Shown: positions 1 to 8,883 of the stretch, piece after piece
How positions within the stretch are numbered: the first letter of the stretch is position 1
How the letters are laid out: every line of letters begins with the position of its first letter
NCBI RefSeq assembly: GCF_024505085.1
Contig: NZ_JANIBC010000005.1
Location: 1 to 64,000 of the forward strand
Source of the DNA: Parvularcula maris
GTDB lineage: Bacteria; Pseudomonadota; Alphaproteobacteria; Caulobacterales; Parvularculaceae
Reading direction: 5' to 3'
Length of the DNA: 64,000 bases
Notes under the pieces: model-generated
What the model was told of the DNA's origin: nothing
Databases searched by the model: none
The model's input: the letters and a program-made list of their open reading frames with translations, nothing else
Translations under genes and position numbers: made by a program

Positions 1-46
1 TCCGCCGCTGGCTACAAGACGGAATGACATCAAAACGCTCTAGCGA

Positions 47-3000
47 TCAGGCAGGCTTCGTATCGCTTTCGTACTGCTGAGACCTGCTCAGACACACCGT
101 CATTTCGGTTTGCGCGATGATCTGGAATGAGTTGTCTAACATGTACGGTACGGCGAGCTTACCCTTGCCGTGATACGCACCGTCGAGATCGACCCAAGTA
201 TCATCTAAAGCAACGATCCCGTCAGGTGCGAGCCGCTTCGTCAGCGTCTTCGCACAAGATAGATGCATTTTCCAGCAGTCTTCATCGCTGATTCTTGCGC
301 CTAGATTCCTCTCATAGCTGTCCTGACGCTGGTCGGAGTGCTTGCCGTGGTCAAAATCGTAGGCATCGAGATAGACAAAATCGATGCTGCCCGTATGAAG
401 CTTAAGGAAGTCCTCGCCTTTACTGACGAAAACCTGCGCGGCCGGGTTGAGATACGGGAGTATATCCTTTGCGGCGGCAACGTTCTTCGTATCCATATCG
501 ACGCCGATGTAATGCAGGTCCAAAAGTGCTGCGAAGAGGCTCAGTTTCTGGGTGGATCGCTGACCTTGCCAGAGTTCGCGGGTCATACCGATTTCGATCA
601 AGCTTCTGCCAGAGAGGGTTCCCGGTGAGCGGCGCTCGAGGTCGATGAGCGCATCCATCAGAAGGATATGGCCGTGCTCCTTCTCGACCTCGAATTCTCG
701 CCGATCGAGGCCTGAACCCCCTAGCCACATAGGTCGTAGAGACCTAGCGACCACCGCGAGATCGGTTCCAATCGACGTTGTCTGAAACTTGCGGAATTCT
801 TTGATTGCTTCTTCCGATGCCTTCTGCAGCGTGTCAATCTTACTGTCATGGTTAGCTTGCGCTTGAGAAAGAGCGTTTGCAGCTTCTTCCACCCGACGAG
901 CGATCGTGTTTGAGCTCAAAGCTTGCGCTGTTGCTTCTGCAACCTGCTGCGCCGCATCGGAAAGCTCCTTACTGAGCGCCGTGCTCTCTTCGGCGAGCTT
1001 TTTGACCTTAGCCAATTGCTGTCGAAGCACTTGGTCCACGGAGGAGAGGCGGGTCTCCACACCGTTGATCCGTTCGCGGTCCGAGCAAATTTGCTGATCC
1101 AAGCGAGCGATCTTCTCCTCGGCTGATTGGTGCACCTCTCTTGCGAACTTTTCGACCTGATCGATCCGCTTTGTCAGTTTGGAGAAGGTTCGCTCGGACT
1201 CGCGCCGGTAAGCCAGTTGTTGTTCTTGGCGGTTCGTCAGATCTTGCAATCTTGCCAGCACATCATCCATGCGGGCGCGTCCGGCGACGGCTTCGCCCGT
1301 AAGAGCACTTAGCCCTACGTAAGTCCGCAGAGCTAAGTAGAACAGGCCGAAACAGAATACGAGAAGTACGGATAGTCCGATAAGGGGTGCGCCCCAACTG
1401 GTTGGCACTGGCCCCACCCTCTCCAAAGCAAACGCCCCGACCAAAGCTGGAAGCAGTGCCAGGACGATCGCGGGGACAACCCAAGTACGCCGACGCCATC
1501 CCCCGGCTAAGCCTTTCCTACCTAACCGCAAAAGCCCAAAACTCCGCGGCGAGCGTTTCTGCAACCAGTCACCGAAAGGGGCATAGAAGGGGCGCTTCTC
1601 CGGGGCGCCAGCCTGTGACCGTTTTTCTTCACCACTTGCTACTTTCTGCTCAGGTACCGGAGCAGATGCAGTTGGAGGTTTTGTTTGCACTACCGCTGCG
1701 GGACGCACCTTCGGTTTTGGATCCTGCACAGCAGGTGTTAGCGCGTAGTTCTCCTGGCTAGAACTCCAATTGCTGGGCTTCATATCCAGAAGAGATTGGA
1801 GGCGCATTTTCGGGAACTGGGTTATGAGAGAGTGTGGACTTAAATTAAAGACACTTACCTCAGCAACCTTCGCAGCCTTCGCTTTCTCCTTCCAAGCGTA
1901 TCTGTGACCCTTCGCTTGAGGAAGAGAGTAAACATCTCCTTTCCTTTGGTAATCGTCAAAGAAATAATTAGGATTGAAGTTTGGCGAATTCTCAATAATA
2001 AGAAGTTTCCTTAGATTTGGGGCAAGGTTGATATCTTCATAGCCGAGCTCCTTGAACTCGGATTCAGTAAGAGGTCTCGATTCAGCAATCTCTTCTACAT
2101 AGCTTCCCTCTACACCAATCAAATATATATGCTTGTATCCCAGCTCCACTGCTTTCTCGAAACAAAAGTCCCCTGTCGAGCTGTGAGGTATCTCAGTCAA
2201 CCGAGGATGATCGGTAAGAGGGCGTGAGAAGAAAAACTGGCGAGTAGAGACTTGCTCGCTTTCAATGATCGTTTTCAACCGGTCTCTGTGCGAATGAACG
2301 ACTTTGCTGTCGGCACACGCATAGTAAGTGGGCCACCAATTAATACGCGAGAAATACCGGTAGGCAATACCCATTCCGAACGTGTCCATGTCGGCTGGAA
2401 GCCTATCAAAACCGATAGCGGCAAGCTCTCTCGTCGATGGCCCGTTGCCAATAATCAGCATGCGGCGGCCCTCACTGAGCTTCCTCAATTGCCTAGTACG
2501 CGGCAGGTCGACCTCGTCTAGCGACGGGGTAATATACAAGGTTTGTTCAACCGCTTCAGCAAGCTGAGGTAGACGCCCGCCGAGATTAGCTTGACGCATG
2601 AACGCCGCAATTTCCTCGCGATCAATTTTTGCTGATAGTTTAATGTCCGTAGTTGGAATGCGGAATATGCGAACCGCAATCCGCTCGACGAGGTGCGCGC
2701 ATGCAGCAACACTTTTCTTTCGCATATAGTCGACGAAAGCTTGTTCCGCCATAATCGTATCGAAATCAGTCTCGCTGCGACCAAGAATCGACCAAATCAA
2801 AGGGCCCTCTAAACGGCCATAAAGTATTTGGTCGCGAGGCGGTTCATTCAGGCCCTCCCTAAACTCGTCAGCAATCTGAGGTCGCCCATCTCTCGAATAA
2901 ACGTAGTCGATTGCCGGAATAAGATTCTTTTCATGCCTTAGAATACTCTGATATGTGTTAGACGCGCTATGAACTCGATATGTACAGGTTCCTTCTGGAA

Positions 3001-4774
3001 CATAATAAGACTTTACCCCGGTTCGTAATATTTCTGCAAGATACATCCAGTCCTCACCATTGGCGAGGTTCGTCGGAAACCTAAATTGAGACATGAGTTC
3101 GGCGCGCCCCATCAACGTGGTGATTTGCGCAGCGTTCCCATACATGTCTTTGAACGTTATATCGCGTCCAGCACCATTATGTAGTCCAAGACTTCTTCCG
3201 TACTCGTCGGTACGCCTAAGCCGACTGTGGACGAGTTCAATATCAGGGTTGTCCAAAAGCTTTTGCGCCCGTGCGCGGAGCGAGCCACGATCCATTTCGT
3301 CGTCAGCATCTAGAAAAGTTATAAAACGGCCAGTTGCTTCAGCAAGCCCTCTGTTTCGAGCGTGAGAAACACCAGCAGCAGGTTCACTCACTACACGAAT
3401 GCGCGGATCACGACCCGACCACTCTAGCGCCAAGTCTTCTGTCGTATCAGTCGAGTTATTGTTAACAATGACTAGTTCCCAGCTCGACATGTCCTGATGT
3501 CGGATCGATAACACCATCTGCTGTAGAAACTGTTCTGCATTGAACGCAGGCACGATGATTGAGACTAACGGTCTTGCCTGATTATCCAGCTCGTTCTCAG
3601 ATGGGTTTTTGACGGAAGGAACGCTGCGCTTTTGAAGCGCGGAGATAAATGAAGGCGTCATATTGACAATTCGATGACCTTTTTCTTCAGCGGCGGAGAG
3701 CCAAGTCTCTAATGTCTCGCAATGACGAAGGTAATAGTCGTTATAGTCAATGGCGAAGAATGCCGGATGAGCCTGTCGAATGACTGGCATTTGGTCATTA
3801 AATTGACTCGCTGTGTCGTGGCTCCAAAAATAGTCGTCTGAGGAAACGGGACGCCCGTCGCAACCAGCAATGGCGATTTCATCGAAAAAGGTTGTGGCAA
3901 GCGGAAGAAGAAACAGCGTAAGGATGTTACTGGTAGTTGTAACCACGTGGTTCGAGAGTAGGTCGAGTTGGGGCTCCTCGCCTTTTTTGAACGGCATCCC
4001 GATGATCTTGGTTATGAAACGTTCCGGGAGATGATACTCATAAATATGAAAGTCGCGCATTGGCACCATGAGATACGCACTATACTCATCAAGCACTTCT
4101 ACAAGACTCGCGCGGAACGCAGCGGCGTACGAGGAAGGACCCGCATGGAATATTGGATCACCTACTACAACAAGCGGAGGCTTCATCCGCTGCAGAAGCG
4201 GTTTGTTTCGCACCATACTGTTGCAAGCTATGGCTACGCCGTCCGAGAAGTCGTGGTCGGACATCAGACCTAGCCCAGGCCCCGTGCCGAAAATATAACC
4301 TTTAGAGGAAGTTAACTCTCGGCTGATGGTGTCGAGGGCAGTTTTCGATCGTTCTAGAGACTCTTGCTGACGATCTGGGAACCACTCAGCGAACTTCAGA
4401 TAAAACGACCCTGCGTTCTGGACGTTGTCGTGGTCAACACGGATAACAGACTTTCCCTTCAGTTCGGTGGGAATACCGTTCGCACTAGCGTCATCCGTTC
4501 GCCACAGAAGCACGAGGTCGGCTCTCTCCAACTCTTGCTCCAGATCACTGGTAGACAGCTCCATTTGCCTGACCGGTAACGTTCCGTTTAGCAGCCTAAG
4601 TTGCTCGTCCAGGTAGGTTGGTACCTCACCGACTGTGACAGCATCGGTTACAACCGGGAGGACGATACTGGCGATCTTTTCAGCAAACGGAGCAAGGTAC
4701 CAATGCAGTCTATAAAAATGATCCGTAAGCTTATCGGAATTCTCAAATGCTGGGTAGAAACAAACTTGCATCAA
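47..4774 (-). CDS. Giant membrane-anchored multidomain protein: GT2 glycosyltransferase, GT42/DUF115-like modules, coiled coil and C-terminal methyltransferase-like domain
   Basis: The 1575-residue protein reads as a chain of modules. Residues about 155-380 hold a GTGPGLG motif and resemble DUF115/MptE- or sialyltransferase-like folds. Residues about 403-600 are a GT2 glycosyltransferase (VSIIVPAFNAE start, nucleotide-binding DADD at 489-492). Residues about 770-900 carry IGNGPS, a DRLPADMDTF stretch and GYKHIYLIGVEGS, which recall GT42 sialyltransferases. A Pro/Lys-rich linker (1010-1060) leads to two membrane segments (about 1098-1117 and 1129-1150), a long coiled coil (about 1170-1340) and a C-terminal SAM-methyltransferase-like domain (about 1385-1570, with GVDMD and FVYLDAYDF). 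The usual glycine-rich SAM motif is degenerate (EIGMTRE). Codon use is clearly less GC-rich than the neighbours, which suggests transfer. A role in surface glycan or glycoprotein assembly is inferred from the domains and from the adjacent glycosyltransferase genes. Confidence 0.8.
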   Translation of the reverse strand: MMQVCFYPAFENSDKLTDHFYRLHWYLAPFAEKIASIVLPVVTDAVTVGEVPTYLDEQLRLLNGTLPVRQMELSTSDLEQELERADLVLLWRTDDASANGIPTELKGKSVIRVDHDNVQNAGSFYLKFAEWFPDRQQESLERSKTALDTISRELTSSKGYIFGTGPGLGLMSDHDFSDGVAIACNSMVRNKPLLQRMKPPLVVVGDPIFHAGPSSYAAAFRASLVEVLDEYSAYLMVPMRDFHIYEYHLPERFITKIIGMPFKKGEEPQLDLLSNHVVTTTSNILTLFLLPLATTFFDEIAIAGCDGRPVSSDDYFWSHDTASQFNDQMPVIRQAHPAFFAIDYNDYYLRHCETLETWLSAAEEKGHRIVNMTPSFISALQKRSVPSVKNPSENELDNQARPLVSIIVPAFNAEQFLQQMVLSIRHQDMSSWELVIVNNNSTDTTEDLALEWSGRDPRIRVVSEPAAGVSHARNRGLAEATGRFITFLDADDEMDRGSLRARAQKLLDNPDIELVHSRLRRTDEYGRSLGLHNGAGRDITFKDMYGNAAQITTLMGRAELMSQFRFPTNLANGEDWMYLAEILRTGVKSYYVPEGTCTYRVHSASNTYQSILRHEKNLIPAIDYVYSRDGRPQIADEFREGLNEPPRDQILYGRLEGPLIWSILGRSETDFDTIMAEQAFVDYMRKKSVAACAHLVERIAVRIFRIPTTDIKLSAKIDREEIAAFMRQANLGGRLPQLAEAVEQTLYITPSLDEVDLPRTRQLRKLSEGRRMLIIGNGPSTRELAAIGFDRLPADMDTFGMGIAYRYFSRINWWPTYYACADSKVVHSHRDRLKTIIESEQVSTRQFFFSRPLTDHPRLTEIPHSSTGDFCFEKAVELGYKHIYLIGVEGSYVEEIAESRPLTESEFKELGYEDINLAPNLRKLLIIENSPNFNPNYFFDDYQRKGDVYSLPQAKGHRYAWKEKAKAAKVAEVSVFNLSPHSLITQFPKMRLQSLLDMKPSNWSSSQENYALTPAVQDPKPKVRPAAVVQTKPPTASAPVPEQKVASGEEKRSQAGAPEKRPFYAPFGDWLQKRSPRSFGLLRLGRKGLAGGWRRRTWVVPAIVLALLPALVGAFALERVGPVPTSWGAPLIGLSVLLVFCFGLFYLALRTYVGLSALTGEAVAGRARMDDVLARLQDLTNRQEQQLAYRRESERTFSKLTKRIDQVEKFAREVHQSAEEKIARLDQQICSDRERINGVETRLSSVDQVLRQQLAKVKKLAEESTALSKELSDAAQQVAEATAQALSSNTIARRVEEAANALSQAQANHDSKIDTLQKASEEAIKEFRKFQTTSIGTDLAVVARSLRPMWLGGSGLDRREFEVEKEHGHILLMDALIDLERRSPGTLSGRSLIEIGMTRELWQGQRSTQKLSLFAALLDLHYIGVDMDTKNVAAAKDILPYLNPAAQVFVSKGEDFLKLHTGSIDFVYLDAYDFDHGKHSDQRQDSYERNLGARISDEDCWKMHLSCAKTLTKRLAPDGIVALDDTWVDLDGAYHGKGKLAVPYMLDNSFQIIAQTEMTVCLSRSQQYESDTKPA

Positions 4775-5112
4775 CGTTCCTCACGCCGCTTGCGGGCGGC
4801 AAACTGCTACGATCCTAGACTGGACCTGATTGCAGGCTTCAACCACCTTGCCATCGAAATGGGAAGCCCGCGTTTGCCAGCAATGCGAGCGTTCCAGATC
4901 GACGCGGGCATCCGTTGACTACAGTCCTGTCCAGAAGCCTATCATCCTCGCTTCGGGCTACCCAAGGAGGCGAATTGAACGGCTGCGTGATGATCCTAGA
5001 AACCCGCAAAGCAACTGACCCTATTGTAACGCCTCCGCTACTGGCTCCACTTCTCAAGGTAACGCGTTTGTGCGAGAAGCCCCCCATAGAACCAGATCGG
5101 TAGAGGACTTCC
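4775..5112. other. Divergent intergenic region between two glycosyltransferase genes
   Basis: This 338-bp spacer separates the divergently transcribed giant gene and the GT2 gene, so it should hold both promoters. I see no convincing reading frame, hairpin or recognisable promoter boxes. A purine-rich AGAGGA lies about six bases before the start of the downstream GT2 gene. Confidence 0.5.
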
Positions 5113-6075
5113 ATGGGGCATGAGAAGCGTAGCGTCAGCATCGTCTTTCGGGCGCTCAACGAGGAGAAGTGGTTTGCGGACGCGCTTCAAGCGTGTCGTG
5201 ACCAGGACCTTTCCGGCAGCGATATTGAAACGGAAATCATCTTGGTCGACTCTGGCTCGACCGATGGTACGCTCGAGATCGCCGAGCGTTTTGGCTGCCG
5301 CATCGTCCATATCAAGAAGCAGGACTTCACCTTCGGCCGCTCGCTGAACTGGGGCTGCGAGGCGGCCACGGGCGAGGTCCTCGTCTTCATCTCAGCCCAT
5401 TGCATCCCCGCTCACCCCCGGTGGTTGGTCAACCTCACGGAGCCGCTTCTGGCGGACAAAGCCGACTATACCTACGGCAAGCAGGTAGGGCACGAAGTCA
5501 GCCGTTTTTCCGAGAAACAGATATTCGCTAAGTACTTTACCGAACACGACAAACCGGACCAGGGCGATTTCTTCGTCAACAATGCAAACTCGGCGATACG
5601 AACGTCGGTTTGGGAGCGTTATCGGTTCTGCGAGAAGGCAACGGGGCTGGAGGATATGGTCCTTGGAAAAGCGCTCAAGGCTGATGGGGGCCGGATCGCC
5701 TATATCGCCGATGCGCCTGTGGTCCACATCCATGAAGAGACGTTGAAGCAGACGAGGCGGCGCTACTACCGCGAGGCGCTGACCCTTCGGGAGATCATGC
5801 CGGAGGTCCAGGTGACGTTCCGGGATTTCTGCCGCTATTTTACTGCGGCTGTTTTCCATGACTGGGGTGAGGCACTGAAAGAGCGGTGCTTTGCGAGCGT
5901 TGCGGGGGAGATACTACTGTTTCGCTTCAACCAGTTCTGGGGCACCTATAAGGGCCATAACGAGCACCGAACCCTCTCGCGCACTCAGAAGGAAGCCTAC
6001 TACTACCCTGCCAGCCACAAGCGGAATGAAAAGGCACACCGGTCTCTTATCGGCGAGGCGGCGGAGACGTCCTGA
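5113..6075 (+). CDS. Family 2 glycosyltransferase
   Basis: The 320-residue protein is a cytoplasmic GT-A glycosyltransferase of family GT2. The N-terminus has VSIVFRALNEE, then DSGSTDGT at 46-53, which binds the nucleotide sugar. The usual DXD is replaced by SAHC at 94-97, a variant found in a GT2 subset that includes rhamnosyl- and galactosyltransferase-like enzymes. NNANSAIR at 156-163 and the GLED acidic pair near 180 form the acceptor side and catalytic base region. There is no membrane segment. AGAGGA six bases upstream supports the ATG. It diverges from the giant glycan protein and probably works on the same surface polysaccharide. Donor and acceptor cannot be read from the sequence. 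Confidence 0.9.
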   Translation: MGHEKRSVSIVFRALNEEKWFADALQACRDQDLSGSDIETEIILVDSGSTDGTLEIAERFGCRIVHIKKQDFTFGRSLNWGCEAATGEVLVFISAHCIPAHPRWLVNLTEPLLADKADYTYGKQVGHEVSRFSEKQIFAKYFTEHDKPDQGDFFVNNANSAIRTSVWERYRFCEKATGLEDMVLGKALKADGGRIAYIADAPVVHIHEETLKQTRRRYYREALTLREIMPEVQVTFRDFCRYFTAAVFHDWGEALKERCFASVAGEILLFRFNQFWGTYKGHNEHRTLSRTQKEAYYYPASHKRNEKAHRSLIGEAAETS

Positions 6076-6128
6076 GAGGGCCTTGATTGCAGGTCCCCGA
6101 ACTAGCCGCTTAGCGGCCTTGGCCGTAC

Positions 6129-7463
6129 TCAGTTTGGCTTTCCGTTCCGATCTCGCTTCCAAAATATGGTCTTGCCTTGCTTCACGGTCTCCAACCGCCG
6201 AGCAAAGAGTAGGGCCTGCATGCAGGCGCCTACCGTTTTCGGACTAAGGCGCTGCTGCACAGCCTCTTTCGAACGCCGTCCAAGCTGCTGACGCTCATGC
6301 GGATGCTCTGAAAGCTTCTTCAGCGCTGCTGCCGCCTCGCTTGGTGAGGGCTCGGCCCATAGCTGACCTGGTGCGGTGTAGACGCCATAGGGATCGGATA
6401 CGGGGATGAGTTCATAAGGCACAAGGGCAGCGGTGCCCTCGCCCGCGAAGTCGCGGCTGCCCGACCAGTCCGTGACCACGCACGCTTTGCCCAGAAGCAT
6501 GGCCTCCGCGATGGTCAAACCGAACCCTTCGGCCCGGTGAAGAGAGAGAAAGATGTCGCACGAAGCCATCAGCCCCCAACGGTCCTCACTGGTCAGTGCT
6601 TCGTCGAGTATCAGGATGTTCCCTGATCCGCTCACAGCCGATCGCAGGTCCGCTTCCGCCTTCGGGTTCTGGGACAAGTTTCGGGTCTTGACGATGAGGA
6701 CATGCTCGTCGCTGTCGCCGAACGCGGCCCGGTGCGCCTCGATCGCACCGAACGGGTTCTTCCTCGTGAAGGAGGAGAGCGAGTCCGCCATGGTCAGGGT
6801 CACGAGCGCGCCGGGCGGCAAACCAAAGCGTTCCCGCATGGGATCCGCCGCCGGTGGAGCGGCGATGGCGTGATTGACTGCGGGAACGGCACCCATGTCC
6901 GGATGCGTCATCAGCGAGCTCGCCGTGTAGGAACTGATCGCCCAGACTTCGGACAGAAACCGGTGTGCCCGTTGCCACCCCTTCGGAAAGCAAGGCAGCT
7001 CCCAAGCCCAGTAGCCGATCGTGTACCACCGCCTGCCTTTGTTGAAGCCAAGGTGATGAAGAGCGGTGGCGGTCTCGGGCGCGTTGAGCTGGATGATCAT
7101 CACGCCCTCCTCCTGTGAGGGCATCGAGGACAGGGGAATATCCGGCTCCAGATCGACCGATGACAAGACCTCCGACACGTCCACCGCCAGCGGGTTCAGT
7201 CCCGCGGCCTTGAGCGCATGGTAGGTCAGCCTGGCGGCCTCTCCGATACCGTTCGCGGTTCGGAAAAGCCCAACGATCACGAGCGGTGCATGAGCAAGGT
7301 CCGGGAAAACAGGCGACGGCCGCGCGAGGAGGCGGTAGGCACGGTAGTCGCGAAGCTGAGGACCGAGGGCCTGCCAGACTGCATGACGGACAGGTTCCGG
7401 GATCGTCCGCCACAACCGGCGCAGCGTTTGCGGGCGCTCCGGATGGTCCTGCCCGCCTGTCAC
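6129..7463 (-). CDS. Family 4 (group 1) glycosyltransferase
   Basis: The 444-residue protein is a GT-B glycosyltransferase. The C-terminal half has the GT4 nucleotide-sugar signature: SLHRAEGFGLTIAEAM at 307-322 holds the EGFGL...E motif that contacts the donor. An earlier segment includes LIVKTRN, typical of GT4 proteins that act late in chain assembly. The start is a GTG with an in-frame TAG two codons upstream, so no longer start is possible. The ribosome-binding site is poorly spaced, so a downstream start is conceivable. It converges on the GT2 gene with a 53-base gap, making three glycosyltransferase genes in a row. Sugar specificity is unknown. Confidence 0.88.
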   Translation of the reverse strand: MTGGQDHPERPQTLRRLWRTIPEPVRHAVWQALGPQLRDYRAYRLLARPSPVFPDLAHAPLVIVGLFRTANGIGEAARLTYHALKAAGLNPLAVDVSEVLSSVDLEPDIPLSSMPSQEEGVMIIQLNAPETATALHHLGFNKGRRWYTIGYWAWELPCFPKGWQRAHRFLSEVWAISSYTASSLMTHPDMGAVPAVNHAIAAPPAADPMRERFGLPPGALVTLTMADSLSSFTRKNPFGAIEAHRAAFGDSDEHVLIVKTRNLSQNPKAEADLRSAVSGSGNILILDEALTSEDRWGLMASCDIFLSLHRAEGFGLTIAEAMLLGKACVVTDWSGSRDFAGEGTAALVPYELIPVSDPYGVYTAPGQLWAEPSPSEAAAALKKLSEHPHERQQLGRRSKEAVQQRLSPKTVGACMQALLFARRLETVKQGKTIFWKRDRNGKPN

Positions 7464-7674
7464 GTCCTACCCTTCATGAACTTTCCCCGACTTCTCGCCC
7501 CTTGCCGCTGCCGCAGCCGCGAGGCTCCTGGTTCCTCGTTGCGCCCGATCGTCCCGCCAGCCGGCTCGCGTTTCTGGACGGGTGTCCAGCAGCTTCCCAG
7601 ATCCTTCGCGTGACTGCATGACGGGGTCCGGCGGGGAAGTTGATAGCCTCGTACAGGATATGCGAACAGACCCT

Positions 7675-8829
7675 ATGACCAACCTCCTTCAAGGCATCCG
7701 CGTTCTCGACCTCACACGGCTTTTGCCGGGGCCGCTCTGCACCTTGTACATGGCCGATCAGGGGGCGGAGGTCATCAAGGTCGAGGATGAGGGCGCGGGT
7801 GATTATGCGCGCTCGGAGATGGCGATGGGGGTGTCGATGTCGCACCTCTTCCACCTTCTGAACCGTCAGAAGAAGTCCGTGACCCTCGATCTTCGCGAGC
7901 CGGAGGGGCGGGCGGCGCTCCTTCGTTTGGTCGAAGCGGCGGATGTTCTGGTCGAGAGTTTCCGGCCCGGCGTGATGGACAGGCTGGGGCTGGGATCGGC
8001 GGTCCTGCGCGAGGCGAAGCCAGACCTGATCGTCTGCTCCATGACCGCCTACGGACAGACGGGTCCGTATAGGAGCCAGCCTGCCCATGACAACAACATG
8101 CTGGCCCTCACCGGTATCGCCGATCAGCTCCCTCGTGCGGCAGGCGGTGAGATCGGCTCTCCCAATTTTCAGATCGCCGACATCGCCGGCGGGTCGCTGA
8201 CGGCGCTTTCCTCCATCGCCATGGCGCTGTTCCGCCGTGAGCGGACGGGCGAGGGCGCGACCCTCGACATCAGCCTGGCCGAAGCCGCCCTCGCCGCGGC
8301 GGTCATGCCCCTTGCCACCATGCAGCTTCGCGGCGGCGAGACCCCTCCCCCCGGCGGCGACATGCTGACGGGCCTCCTGCCCTGCTACCGCTACTACGAG
8401 ACGAAGGACGGCCGACAGATCGCCATGGGGGCGCTCGAGGGCAAGTTCTGGCGGGCCTTCTGCGAGGCGGCCGGAAGGCAGGACCTTGCGGACAAGGGCC
8501 GCGACATGACGAGGGGCGAAGGCTCCACCCACCATCAAACCGAACTGCTCTTCCGCTCCCGGACTTTCGATGAGTGGAGAGCCCTCCTGGAGGGTTTGGA
8601 GGCTTGCGTTACGCCTGTCCTCACCCTCAGCGAAGCGTTGAACGATCCGCATCTGGAGGAGCGACGCGTCTTCTACGACGTGCACGACCATGAGGACGGA
8701 GCGATCCGCCATGTGGCCTCCCCCATCGTCGTCGATGGTAAGCGCGCAAGACCGGGGCAGCCCGCACCGCGACAGGGCGAGCACAACGAGGAGATTCTCG
8801 GCTCTCGCACGCCCGGCGCGAAGGCTTGA
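7675..8829 (+). CDS. CaiB/BaiF family CoA-transferase (type III)
   Basis: Type III CoA-transferases move CoA between carboxylic acids through an enzyme aspartyl-CoA anhydride. The protein starts with the family hallmark GIRVLDLTRLLPGP and continues with DQGAEVIKVE. The QIADIAGG segment holds the catalytic aspartate. With the ATG at 7675 this residue is Asp169, the number found in CaiB and formyl-CoA transferase, which is why I chose this start; in-frame ATGs at 7582, 7618 and 7660 are alternatives and none has a strong ribosome-binding site. The length is 384 residues. The acyl-CoA dehydrogenase gene follows 54 bases downstream, suggesting a two-gene unit that activates and then oxidises an organic acid. 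Alpha-methylacyl-CoA racemase activity is another possibility in this family. Confidence 0.9.
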   Translation: MTNLLQGIRVLDLTRLLPGPLCTLYMADQGAEVIKVEDEGAGDYARSEMAMGVSMSHLFHLLNRQKKSVTLDLREPEGRAALLRLVEAADVLVESFRPGVMDRLGLGSAVLREAKPDLIVCSMTAYGQTGPYRSQPAHDNNMLALTGIADQLPRAAGGEIGSPNFQIADIAGGSLTALSSIAMALFRRERTGEGATLDISLAEAALAAAVMPLATMQLRGGETPPPGGDMLTGLLPCYRYYETKDGRQIAMGALEGKFWRAFCEAAGRQDLADKGRDMTRGEGSTHHQTELLFRSRTFDEWRALLEGLEACVTPVLTLSEALNDPHLEERRVFYDVHDHEDGAIRHVASPIVVDGKRARPGQPAPRQGEHNEEILGSRTPGAKA

Positions 8830-8883
8830 CACCCCTCCCCGCTTCCTTCGCAATTCTCGGCAAAGGATAAAGGGAGGAAACCC

